DNA of 64,000 nt from Thereva unica (taxonomy: Eukaryota; Arthropoda; Insecta; Diptera; Therevidae). Both the position numbers and the translations under genes were made by a program. The stretch lies in NCBI GenBank assembly GCA_949987705.1, contig OX465282.1:11582501-11646500 (forward strand), given 5' to 3'. Of this stretch, positions 12,125 through 21,899 are shown piece by piece (position 1 is the first letter of the stretch; the number at the start of each line of letters is the position of its first letter). The notes below the pieces were generated by a model that ran no database searches, had not been told where the DNA came from, and worked only from the letters and a program-made list of their open reading frames with translations.

Positions 12125-12655
12125 TCTCACAGCCACCAAATAAACCTGCCCTTACCGCTAGACAATGAAGAAACCAACCGTCTTGCAAGAATCACATCCT
12201 GGAAGTCGGAATGGGGAAAAGTAGTTTTTTCAGGTGAAAACGGGTTTCTCTCGATGGGCCGGACGGATTTTCTCACTATTATCATGCCTTGAGGAAAGAA
12301 CAACGATATTTGCCCAGAAGGCACTGCCGAGCAGGATCTGTTATGATTTGTGGAGCCATAACGTTTAATGGACAAATCGACCTGAATTAAAGAGTGAAGC
12401 GGGCCCAACCCAAAGTTTGATCAAATCATGAACGGAGGAGATTGGATATTCCAGTAGGAAAATGCCTCCATCCACACGGCACGAAACAAAATATTCGAGT
12501 TTTGGATTGGCCCTTTTATTATGTGAAAGACTGCTGAAGGAAAGCCCCTCTGTACTGTCTACAATCGATTTTTTTTTGTTTTTCGTATAGAGTGTAATAT
12601 CGAACAGCAGCTCTAGCAGGAAGATAGCGAACAAGAGAAAGGAAAGAAATATATT
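12125..12655 (+). pseudogene. Tc1-type DDE transposase remnant
   Basis: With several frame changes the plus strand reads ITSWKSEWGKVVFSGENGF (family: K-V-I/L-F-S-D-E before the first catalytic aspartate), then LRKEQRYLPRR, then SVMICGAITFNGQIDL (family: S-V-M-V-W-G). DWIFQ follows, and ENASIHTAR near 12,458-12,485 sits where the second catalytic aspartate normally stands in QxDNAPxHTA. The final glutamate region is unrecognisable. This order is diagnostic of Tc1/mariner-superfamily DD34E transposases. The first aspartate is replaced by glycine (SGEN) and the second by glutamate, and stops are present, so it cannot be active. Terminal inverted repeats were not found. It is sandwiched between family N and a tRNA-derived SINE. 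Confidence 0.8.
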
Positions 12656-12845
12656 TTTTTATTCCACCGACTCTTAACCAATACTATCACGACTCTGATA
12701 TCGGATCATCGAGAAATAACTCGCTGGAGTGTTATACCTCCTGAAACGAGTTGAATTGAACCGTGGTTCTGCCAGGATTCGAACCCGATACCTCTGGGAT
12801 GGTAGCCAAGTGCGTTACTCCCTATACCCCAAGGCCCTTGCTCTC
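12655..12845 (-). mobile_element. tRNA-derived SINE, copy 2 (internally deleted)
   Basis: The minus-strand head is GTATAGGGAGTAACGC (box A-like), TTGGCTACCATCCCAGAGG, then box B-like TCGGGTTCGAATCCTGG. The pyrimidine-rich body of copies 1 and 3 is missing. Sequence jumps to a tail with CAACTCGTTTCAGGAGG, TTATTTCTCGAT and ATATCAGAGTCGTGA, which matches the tail of the plus-strand copy near 20.86-20.93 kb. It ends in AATAAAAAAATA, an A-rich 3' terminus. Head plus shared tail identify a SINE rather than a tRNA gene. Confidence 0.8.
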
Positions 12846-13074
12846 ATCGGACGTTAACAAAATTAAAAACTTATTGGTATGGCTGATCCTAAATGTTTAT
12901 GAAAATCCACACAACCATAAGCACTAATGTTCTCATTGTCTGATAACATTCTGGAAGGGTGATGAAATTGCGTTGTGTAATTTTTTTACTAGGTACTATG
13001 AGAAAATAAACTGACTGGGGCTCATTGGTTACCTTTAAAATGCTGACTGGGATCTGCATTTTAGTTCGTTGACT
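12846..13074. other. Spacer between SINE and LINE
   Basis: Nothing recognised. Confidence 0.4.
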
Positions 13075-13778
13075 CCACTACTGGCATTGAAACCTTCTGG
13101 TAACTACCATCTCTAAAAATTGCACTTCCTCTACAACTTCTTCTTTTACTTACAAAAGTGAGGTTTTCATAGAAAGCAACCCCAAGGTCGAACTACTTGC
13201 ATCTTTGTTTGCCTTAAATTATTCCTTACGAAGGAACGAATTATTCCTTCCTCCGAATTTCATGGAGAGGTTTTTTAGGACTTATGAAGGGGATAGATGT
13301 CTAAAAGAGCTCAACATCAATAAAACCACTGGTCCTGATAATCCAATTATATACTAGACCAAAAGTAGTACAGGTTTAGACTAAAAAGACCTGCTGGTGA
13401 CCTTCTTGTGTGTCTAACTAAATATGCATCGCTTTGGTAAGTCTGGTCTGGTTCCTATTGATATGTCCAAGGCTTTATATAGAGTATAGCCCCTGTTGAC
13501 TATGTTGACTAAACTCCAAGTTATTGGTATTGGCTGTTTATTAAAAAAACTAGATTGAAAATTGTAGTATTGGATGGCGGAGAATCCAAACCCCTCACCG
13601 TCTCTGCAGGAGCCCCTTAGGGCTCAATTTTCCACCAGCTCTTTGCATAGTTCTTAAAATGATCTGCTTTGAGATCCTTTCAATTTTCTTCACAGCTTTG
13701 CTGGCAACGGTTCCCTGTGTCAATCCTATGATCGCAAGATCATGTCCAATTCAATCAGTAAGGACCTGTAGTGATCAC
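13075..13778 (+). mobile_element. CR1-like LINE RT remnant (family J)
   Basis: Diverged copy of the element at 50.06-52.04 kb. In order on the plus strand: a leader like KPSGNYHL, LASLFAL (near 13,195), CLKELNINKTTGPDN (near 13,300-13,345, palm lead-in), RPAGDLLVCLTKYA (near 13,385-13,430), motif A decayed to IDMSKALYR, VVLDGGESKPLTVSAGAP, then GSIFHQLFA for motif B, and DRKIMSNSISKDL at 13,725-13,770. Stops and small indels are common. The copy stops abruptly at 13,778 where a minus-strand R1-type fragment begins, so the two elements meet inside both coding regions. Confidence 0.8.
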
Positions 13779-15050
13779 AAACAGGTTCCGCCCCATTGGA
13801 GCAGCGCAGGGAATATTCCGTCACGCCCCGATGTCTTGAAAGGAGAGAATGTGTCTATTGCACGTCTCACCCCTTCCTCTGTCACCACCCCGTTAGCCTC
13901 CTCTCGGTTCATCCTTGTAGCCATTCTGTCACGAATAGCCCAAGATTTACCCGAGATATAGCTGCCAGGAAAGTGAACTTCCATCAGGATCTTGTTGGTT
14001 TCCTCCAGCGTCTCCGCCATCCTCCCCGACGAGTCACGAACGAGTCCGACTTTGGAGACCGGGTCCCTGGAGATCATTTTCTGAAGTCTGCTGGCCTCAA
14101 ATATGCTCTCCATGCTCGAGCAGAAGTCCCTCCACGACTCCCTTTTTCGTCGTCGCAGAGTTTGTTTCATTTCTCTCTTCTTGGCTTTATAATTCTCCCA
14201 GGCAACCGGGTCATTGCACCTCATCGCTTGGTTGAAAGCCCTTCTGACCTCTTTCTTCAGTTTCTCCAGTTCCCTACACCACCAGGGTGTGGGATCATGG
14301 TCATCATCTAGACGTGTCCGTGTTGCGGGGAATTCTCGTTGTTCTAATTCCGTCTCCCCTGCCCGGGGTTCCGTACGCTACCTCAAATGAAATGGCTCTG
14401 TGATCTGACATAGTCGTCCGATCCATCACCTCCCAGTTGGTCAGTCTTGTCAACATCCGGTTGCTGCATAGAGTTATATCAATGACTTCCCTTCGTCTAG
14501 CATCGACGAAGCTTGGTTCTGCCCCTCTATTTGCAATAACTAGATTGTTGCATTCCACAAATTCGAGCAAAGCCTCTCCTCTATGGTTGTCGTTGGTGCT
14601 TCCCCACACCGTGTTGTGTGCATTTGCGTCGCAACCAACTATTAACCCTGTGCCTTTTTCGCCACAGGTAATAACCAGAATTTCCAACTCCCTGGTGGGC
14701 GGAGGATCTGGCGAATCGTACGGAAGGTAGGCTGAGGCTAGAATGAAAGCCCCACTTCCAGTACCTACTCGTACTGCTGTGAGATCTGGTGTGCACAAGT
14801 GCGGCAGTAAAACCGCCTGCACTCCGTGTTTCACCAGCACACACGTCCTCACTCTTTCATTCGCATTGGGAACGTACAGAGTGTCAAAGCTCCCAGATAG
14901 TCCCCTAATCCTACCCTTGTAGATCCAGGGTTCCTGCATGAGAGCAATATCCAGCTTCATCTCACCGAAGCCTCGCGTCATCATTGCTGATGCTGCTCTG
15001 CTATGGTGTAGATTCAACTGGCAAACCTTTAATTGCCTGGTAGTATAGAA
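13779..15050 (-). mobile_element. R1-clade LINE, endonuclease domain and pre-RT linker (family R)
   Basis: Minus-strand ORF2 5' part. From about 15,035: KVCQLNLHHSRAASAMM, then LDIALMQEPWIYKGRIRGL (apurinic-like endonuclease, catalytic glutamate in QEPW), YLPYDSPDPPPTRE, IVGCDANAHNTVWGS (the D/N pair), VIDITLCSNRM and MSDHRAISFEV (S-D-H catalytic end). The 237-codon open frame 14,304-15,017 holds all of this. A single-base frame break near 14,304 leads into TPWWCRELEKLKKEVRRAFN and the frame at 13,775-14,224, ending SGRDGIFPALLQWGG, the lead-in to the reverse transcriptase. The RT is absent: coding similarity stops at 13,779. The endonuclease nicks target DNA during target-primed reverse transcription. 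All key endonuclease residues I can recognise are present, so this piece is less decayed than most neighbours. Confidence 0.9.
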
Positions 15051-15389
15051 GATAACACCTTATCACAAAAAAAAGACATACACGACTAGAGTTGAGCCGG
15101 ACTTACACGAGGCAGTACATTTGTCCCTTACACGATGGTAAATTGTACGAGGCCTCAATTTTTTTTAAATGTCCCGGTTCAAAAATAATGTCCTATTGGT
15201 ATATGGTGTATCAAGATAAATAAAGCGAGGCGTGATTGTAAATTAAGTAGTGGAGACACATTTCTTAATTTTTTTGCGGCAATGAAAAATCCAATTTGAA
15301 GTGCGACGAGGTGAGATTGTAAGCAGGAACAGGAGAGACATTTCTGACTTTTTGGCGACAACTGAAATATCCAATTAGAACTACAACGA

Positions 15390-15889
15390 GGGGTCTGTTC
15401 AAGATTTCTGCTATAGCAGCTTTTAGCAGCTATTGTCATGCTTTTCCTGTTCAAAACAGCAAAAAAGCTGCTAACGAAGCTGCTATTTTTGTGTTCAAGA
15501 TTCGAGAAAAGCTGCTAATGTAGCTGCTTTTTGTTGTTCGCAGTTTCGACTGCAAGCAAGAAAGCAGCTACGTAAATCATACATGTGTGTGTAAATGTCA
15601 TTGGTCGTTTTGCCAAAATGACTGACTCGAGTGAGGTTTTGTTTACATTAATACATATTAAATAATAAATTTAGGGATTGCAACTGCACGGCCAGGCTTT
15701 TTGCTAATTGTAGGGAGAGGAATAGTTGACTGCAAGAAATACTCATACACATATACATTAACACAAAGCTATGCTAGCAGCTTTTTTGCGTTCAAGATAT
15801 CATAGCAGCTTTTTCTTGCTTTGCTGTAATTTGACAGTTTAAAAATTCTGCTACTAAAGCTGCTACAGCAGAAATCTTGAACAGACCCC
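15390..15889. mobile_element. 500-bp MITE with 34-bp TIRs (GGGGTCTGTTC...)
   Basis: Terminal inverted repeats start GGGGTCTGTTCAAGATTTCT at both ends and match at 33 of 34 positions. The interior repeats the words GCTGCTA and GTTCAAGA in both orientations, as subterminal binding motifs often do. It sits inside a tandem-repeat unit. Intact units read ...CGACGAGGTGAGATTG..., so the flanks can be read directly: one base (A), or up to AGG if terminal Gs are shared, is present on both sides. GGGG-type ends recall PIF/Harbinger or ISL2EU elements, but the duplication does not prove it. No transposase is encoded. Confidence 0.8.
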
Positions 15890-16225
15890 AGGTGAGATTG
15901 TAAACAGGAACTAGAGAGGAGACATTTCTTACTTCTTTTTTTTGCGGCAGAAAAAAAACCAACTTGAGATTAGGCAAGGTGAGATTGTAAACACGAATTG
16001 GAAAGACATTTCTTGCTTCTTTTACGGGAGCAAAATATCCAATTGATGAGGTGAGATTGTAAATACGAGCTGGAGAGACTTTTCTTACATTTTTAGAGGG
16101 AGGGCAATTTTGTACTGAAGTGACATCTCTTACATTTTTCGAGGGAGGACAACTTTGTACTGAAGAGCCGTTTCTTAAATTTTTCGAGGGAGAACAATTT
16201 TGTACTGAAGAACCGTTTCTTACAT

Positions 16226-16982
16226 CCCAGCAAACCACATGTAATGCATAGAACAAAGAAATGCATTCGCCGTACATTACAAGTAAGCTATCTGAAAGTT
16301 ATCAATCAGCTACTGCTTACAAGTGCCTTACAAATACATTACAAGCAATGTATTAAATTGTTAGGATTTTGGAGATTCAACAGCGTATTATAAAGGGCCA
16401 AATACACGAGCACTCCATTCCGCCACGCTAACAAATTTTTGTTGGAGTCTTCAGTAATTAAGCTAATAAAATCGTATCTCATTTCAGATAGCATACATAC
16501 TGAAAATTATTCATTTTCTATTTTCGAGAGAGATATGAGGGCGACTATACGGACGTCACATGGTAGAACACATATCCAGAAATTCAGGGCATCTAAAATA
16601 CAAAGTTCAACATAAAATTATAATAAATTTTGTTTTAAAAAAATATTTTATTATTCAATGCATTTTTAGTCTATTAGAATCAATGCATTTTTTCCTAGGG
16701 CAATCCTAATGCTATTCAATACATTTTATTAGTTTTATGAAATGCCTTTTGTAATGCATTTCCCACATCTATAAAATGTATTTGTAATTTATTATTTATG
16801 CATTACATACTTCTATATGAAATATATTGTTAATGCATTACAAGCAATGCATTTCATCCTAGGACATGCCTAATGTGTTTTAATGCATTCAGTATTACTT
16901 ACAAAATGCTTTCTGTAATGAATTTCATTCATTTCTGAAATGTATTGTGAATTCATTTTATATGCATTCGTGGTTTACTGGG
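16226..16982. mobile_element. 757-bp inverted-repeat element (CCCAGYAAACCAC)
   Basis: Ends CCCAGCAAACCAC and, on the other strand, CCCAGTAAACCAC (12 of 13 identical). The interior is full of AATGCATT-type palindromic words, denser near the ends. It interrupts the array unit TTTCTTACATTTTTCGAGGG. Left flank ends ...CTTACAT and right flank begins ATTTTTCGA, so the uninterrupted unit is recovered exactly by removing the element with one AT. This fits a 2-bp AT duplication. It equally fits a duplication-free insertion between A and T of an element starting TC and ending GA, which would recall Helitron/Helentron insertion. No open frame is present. Confidence 0.8.
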
Positions 16983-17614
16983 ATTTTTCGATGGAGGAGA
17001 ATTTTATACTGAAGAGACATTTCTTACATTTTTCGAGGCAGTGAAATTTTGTAATGAAGAGATATTTCTTACATTTTTTGAGGGAGGGAAATTTTGTATT
17101 GGAGAGACATTTTTTACTTCTTTTGCGGCAGCAAAATATCCAACTTGAAATTTGGCGAGGTGGGATTGCAAAATAACATTGTGGAGTCGTAGATTTCTTG
17201 TATTGTGTAAGAATTTGAACTTGTTTAATTAAAACAATTTTTCGTTATATTAAATACTTTTTAATGTTCCCTTAGCCTTTTATTAAATACTTATTTAACG
17301 TGGAGTTTTTATTATTGTAACTATCTTTATTGCATGAAACTAATTTAGAACACTTTGGGGCAAGTAATTGACAATAGTGGAACGATGTCCCTACACCTAC
17401 AAACTCAAAGGCAGTTAAATGCATATTATAATTAACCTTGTAAAAAAGCTCTTCATTGATTTTTTTTTTTCATTTACTTATTTTTGTCATTTTGGCATTA
17501 CAATAGCACCTCGCCTCATTTGAAGTATGACATTGTACTGGCTCAAAAGAGAAAAGAGTCACCTCTTACAAACTCATTTTAAAATCGTGTCGTACCCAAC
17601 ACTATACACGACTA

Positions 17615-19920
17615 AACAATATTGTACATTAAAGTCGACGATAATTAATTGAATTGAACCAACCAACCATTTCGTTTCGTATCTATGTCAAAAAACCAAA
17701 CCATGATGGGTAATTAATACTTCAAGTCATCATCGTCATTATTATCAATATTGTCATCTTCCTTCAAGCATCTTATCACACCGAAAGAGACTGAATTTTC
17801 TTACCTTTCTTTCTATATTATACGAGTATGTGTTTGTATTTATACCGCGCCATTAAGCCAAAGCCTGTTTCCATCATAAAATACCCTACTACTATTCTAT
17901 GTACTTCCATAATTGTTGTGTCCATCATCACAAGATTCTATCAAAGCTCGTTTCTTGCGATACTCTAACGATAATAATATTTTATAGTCACCCACCGCCA
18001 CCCCCCAAACCCCACATTCCCCAACATCCAAAATGTTATACTATCTCAAAACAAAAATCAAACCATCTACCAAACAATTTATACCACCACCCCCTAGAGC
18101 ATCATCCTTCATATCTTGAGCATAATTTAGTTGAAAACTTTTGATAGCTTTTGAACGTCTTCCGTCATTTTTGGCTAATCACCAAAATCTTATGAATAGA
18201 ATTTCCAGTTTTATTAATGAGAAGCTCTACAAGAAGCTTTTATGAGGCAAAGTTACAGAATGTTTAAAGACTTTCATCAAGATGTTTCCGAAGACAATTT
18301 CTCTTTACTTTGCGGGGTTGTGTCTTTATTTTGTAGCTGGTTGGATCGAACTAGCTTTTATCAACATGTTGCTACAGAGCGAACGAGAGATCAACACACA
18401 CACACAAAAGAGTTTTAAAAGTGATCGCGCCAAAAACAAAAATTCTCTTAAACCCCTTTTTTTCTCATTCAATATCTTTTTTCAAAGAGTCTTGGATTAT
18501 GATTGAGGCATTCACCCTACTACCTCTTAACATACCTCAATCAGAAACACCGGCGGATGGTGATCGTGTCCCGGTCCCGTAAACATTGAAGCCACAGTAT
18601 CGATCAGTTTTCTTGTGTTTATGTTTTTACCGGCATATTCGTAAGCATAATATGATGGACAAGAGTTGGTTGAGTCAAGATGTTTATACATAGAGAAAAA
18701 TAGTGTAAGTGAGAAAATACACACGATCGTGTGTATTAAGCGATCGCGAGGTGCATGCATAATCCATGTACAATGGTTTCTCTAATAGAATGCAAAGAGT
18801 TAATGCAATAATAGAAAATTAATTTAGGGTCATTTGTGGCAGAAATATTTATAAATAGAAAAGAAAAAGTCTGATCTAAAAATATGAGAGTGAAGAACAG
18901 TAGATCTTGGCAGTTTAGTATGAAGATGACTTTAGAGAATTTTATAAGAAATGGAAACGGATTTCTAGGCCTGGATCGTATTCAAATTAATATATTAAAC
19001 GTTTTAAAATTGTTTTCAATGATGACTACACCGAAATGATTAACGTATGATCGTGATCTTTTTCATAATAATAAAAAGAATCGTTCATCAATTACTGACG
19101 AATTTTATACATGGCCATATAACAAGTTGCGAGTTGTGTATCATATCACGCTTTGAGTGAACTTAATGATGTTTAAGTGGGTCATTCCATCGCCAGATTA
19201 CTTTATTTCATCAGAGTGTCGCGAGTACCTGTTAGAAGGGAACGTGCTTCATTTCTTTCAAAAAATAGAACTCCATAACAGCAGCTCATCACCGGCGCAC
19301 TGGCAGCGTCTGATAGTGATATACATAGTATGCAAGACCATTTACAATTCCTCCTGCTGGCATAGCCTTGAAGAATTCCAACTTTTGACTACTATTACTT
19401 CAAACTTAAGAGATCTGTTGTTGTTGTCACAACCCTAAGAGTGACTTCCGTATAGTAGGGCTAGGGGTACCCTAACTTCTGTTTTTTAAGCAGACAGCCA
19501 AGTGGCAATCCGAACGAACAGATCCTGTTGGACCAAATCCAAATTTAACTTATACTCGAATAGGGCGCAAGTGCCGATTCCAATGCTCTCAAAACAAAGT
19601 ATGGCATTATTTCTAACAAGATTTATTCAATTTATCAGTGACAACGATAAGAGTCGATCTTCGTTTGCTTCAACACTATATTAATCCACCATAAGAATTT
19701 CAAAACCTTGACAAAATTCTATCGTTACTAGCATTGCGATTATTTTACGGAAATAGACTCTTGCCTGTCTTCACCGAAATCTCATGGATCCTATACCAGG
19801 TTAGCCTGCTTGGCTTATTACATCACCTATAGCCCAAGGGCACACTAGCGCCGAGGAGTTCGATCCTAAACGGATCAACTCGACAGTAAAGTAATCGTTT
19901 GAAGAGTTCATCATTATTTT
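17615..19920. other. Intergenic, nothing recognised
   Basis: AT-rich sequence with C-rich patches near 17,995-18,110. Several short frames (for example 18,282-18,506 and 19,157-19,438) show no domain and no supporting splice or promoter structure I could defend. Confidence 0.4.
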
Positions 19921-19929
19921 CAACAAGCT

Positions 19930-20110
19930 AGTGATGCATGTTGCAGTTGCCGTCCCATTACATTCGTACAATTGTAATGCTAGTCTTTCGTGGTCTATTT
20001 GGTACTACCAATGTTTCCGAGATCCTGGTCGGAGCTGAGACCTGTCGCATAAAACAGAGTCCGATGCAGGGCAACTGTTTCCGCACTAAGCCCCATGAGG
20101 GATTACAGGG
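19930..20110 (+). mobile_element. Possible LINE RT scrap (family N-like)
   Basis: The frame LVGAETCRIKQSPMQGNCF resembles the palm motif B lead-in of RNase H-type LINEs (family: T-C-R-V-T-R-G-C-P-Q-G-G-V-L). Only this short block supports the call, so it may be chance similarity. Confidence 0.25.
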
Positions 20111-20294
20111 GAATAAAAGTAAGTAATGTTACCCGGGTGGCTTTCGGTCCTTACACGCAAACCTAGTACTAGTTCTAGTTCAATAGATGGGTAAACGTTT
20201 ATAACGCTTATGCTTTGGTTCGAATTTTCAAGGTCCATAGTCACTGGTTTATCGTTTCAAATCCGATAACGATAGGTTTCTATGTTCTATCTAA

Positions 20295-20420
20295 TAAATT
20301 TATCCGGCCTCGCTTCACTAGTGGTTAAAGCGACCGAATACTATAATACCGGAGGACTGTGACTGTTCGATTCCACGCCGTGACATATAGCTTTCCACTT
20401 CTTATTTCGTCTCTCATTTT
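20295..20420 (+). repeat. Decayed tRNA-like sequence, possible second SINE
   Basis: CTAGTGGTTAAAGCGACCGA resembles box A of a tRNA gene and, 35 nt later, TGTTCGATTCC resembles box B. The stems do not pair well and a pyrimidine-rich stretch follows. It differs from the SINE head at 20.67 kb. A decayed tRNA-derived SINE is likelier than a tRNA gene. Confidence 0.45.
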
Positions 20421-20654
20421 CTTCCCCTTCTTGAACCATGCAGACGTATAGGTGAGGAAATATAACACTAGAATAGCCCCAACCTTAAATTTAGGGGTAG
20501 TAATTTGAATTAAGATGGGCTTTTTTGCATTCACTTCGTAGACTCGCCTAGAAACTTTGTGTCACATTTTGGTGTTGTACTTTTTTGAAATTGCATTACT
20601 GCATCGTTAAGTGTATTCTTATAATAATAGAGTAAACCCTTCTAACTCGCACTT

Positions 20655-20960
20655 CAGGCCAAGAAAAATTCTCTGTAGTCTAGGGAGTACGCACCTGGCT
20701 ACCATCCCAGAGGTTCCGGGTTCGAATCCCGGCAGTACAACGATTCTTCGCCTTCCCCCACCTTCATAACTTTCCTTCTTTCTTCTTCCCTCTTTACATT
20801 CCTCATAGGCTTCCCTGGCCGTTTCCCGCTCCACCAAGCGCATATCATCGATGAGATGCAACTCGTTTCGGTAGGCATAAGACTATTTCTCGATCCCCCA
20901 ATGTCAGAGTCACGCTCTTAGAAAACCTGAATCGACTCATCCATTAAGGGCTGATAAACG
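20655..20960 (+). mobile_element. tRNA-derived SINE, copy 3 (most complete)
   Basis: Head: GTCTAGGGAGTACGC (box A-like), CCTGGCTACCATCCCAGAGG, then TCCGGGTTCGAATCCCGG (T-arm/box B, with a perfect 5-bp stem). Body: a pyrimidine-rich block (CTTCGCCTTCC..., CATAACTTTCCTTCTTTC) matching copy 1. Tail: CAACTCGTTTCGGTAGG, CTATTTCTCGAT and ATGTCAGAGTCACG, matching copy 2. This copy therefore joins the pieces seen separately in the other two and defines the family's order: tRNA-like head, CT-rich body, tail. Pol III transcription from the internal promoter is expected for the family; activity of this copy is unknown. Confidence 0.85.
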
Positions 20961-20972
20961 AATACAACATCG

Positions 20973-20984
20973 CCCCCCCCCCCC
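20973..20984 (+). repeat. C12 homopolymer
   Basis: Twelve consecutive C residues directly after the SINE tail. Such tracts are prone to length error in sequencing. Confidence 0.8.
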
Positions 20985-21000
20985 GCTTGTGGAGAGTGCT

Positions 21001-21110
21001 TAGGGGTCGTCCATTAATTATGTGAGGCGGAGGGGAGGGGGTCGAGCCGAATCTCAACAAATCTCACGTGGGGGAGAGGGGGGTCTCGGCAAATATCACG
21101 TAATTTTTTT
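21001..21110. repeat. Possible DNA-transposon terminus
   Basis: AGGGGTCGTCCATTAATTAT followed by G-rich sequence and two AATCTCACG/AATATCACG words. Sequences of the form GGGGTCGTCCATTAATTACG occur as ends of dispersed repeats in arthropods. No matching inverted end was found here. Confidence 0.3.
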
Positions 21111-21899
21111 CATCAAGAAACAGTGTAAAATTGCTAGAAAACTGGGTTAAATAAAGTAAAACATGTTTCTCCACTAAAGACCCCCATTCGCGTACAGACC
21201 GCCCGCAAGCCAGGTCGGCAGGCACGGTCCGAATGAAAGCCACACAATGACTGAGGGACGAGTACTTCTGGTATACGCAGGTGACGTCATGATTTGGTAC
21301 AGACACCCAGGCGAAGACGACAGATTAGCATAGCAGGTTGTTAATTCAACTGCAAAAATGTTCATGGCCTCAACGAAAACTTTAAAATCACAAACAAATG
21401 ACTGGAGAAACCTTTGAAATACAAGGACCACCATATTGGCTGACACGCGGCGCGGAGAAACTAAATGTATGGGGAATTCTCTCGCAGACGGCCCCCGTCA
21501 TCGCCAATATGTTTATGTCTTAAGGCGGCTCCAGACTCACGGAGTGAACACTCACGAACAAGCGCGAATGCAAGTGTGGATGGTTTTCACGCCTTGCTTT
21601 CAGGTCTGGCTGGATGCAGCGTGAATTTGTGCAGTTAATTCACGGCTCGAAACGAAACTGAATAGTTCAGGCACAAACTGACGATAAATGCCTACGCCCA
21701 TAAAGTTTTTAAGGACTGCAGACCCCATCCAGTTGGCGGCTAGGGAGATGTGTGATGATACTTGGCTTCAAGGCGAAACATTTTAGGCCACGGCACGTGT
21801 GAAAGGGGGCCTTACGATATGGCTAAATCCTACACAAAAATGTTTATGCGGACGCCAGAAAAATTGCAAAATCGAAATTTATGGGCGACCCGTTAAGTT
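21111..21899. other. Intergenic, nothing firm
   Basis: More GC-rich than its surroundings. TTAAGGCGGCTCCAGACTCA near 21,519 looks like a repeat boundary but has no partner. No gene recognised. Confidence 0.35.

Larger units (their letters stand above)
15078..17614. repeat. Composite repeat: tandem array with two inserted elements
   Basis: The core is a tandem array (about 15,226-16,225 and 16,983-17,190) of two related unit types. One is about 80 bp with GAGGTGAGATTGTAAAC, GAGAGACATTTCTTAC and AAAATATCCAATTTGA. The other is about 40 bp with TTTTTCGAGGGAGG, AATTTTGTACTGAAGAG and TTTCTTACA. Two unrelated inverted-repeat elements interrupt it. The 11-bp word ATACACGACTA occurs at both outer edges (15,078-15,088 and 17,604-17,614), and TCGTGT/ACACGA words lie just inside. 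The whole block could therefore be one larger transposon carrying internal tandem repeats; that last point is inference. Confidence 0.65.

Noticed and set aside
13796..14311. 171-codon plus-strand open frame
   Set aside because: Antisense shadow of the R1-type linker region at 13,779-14,303.
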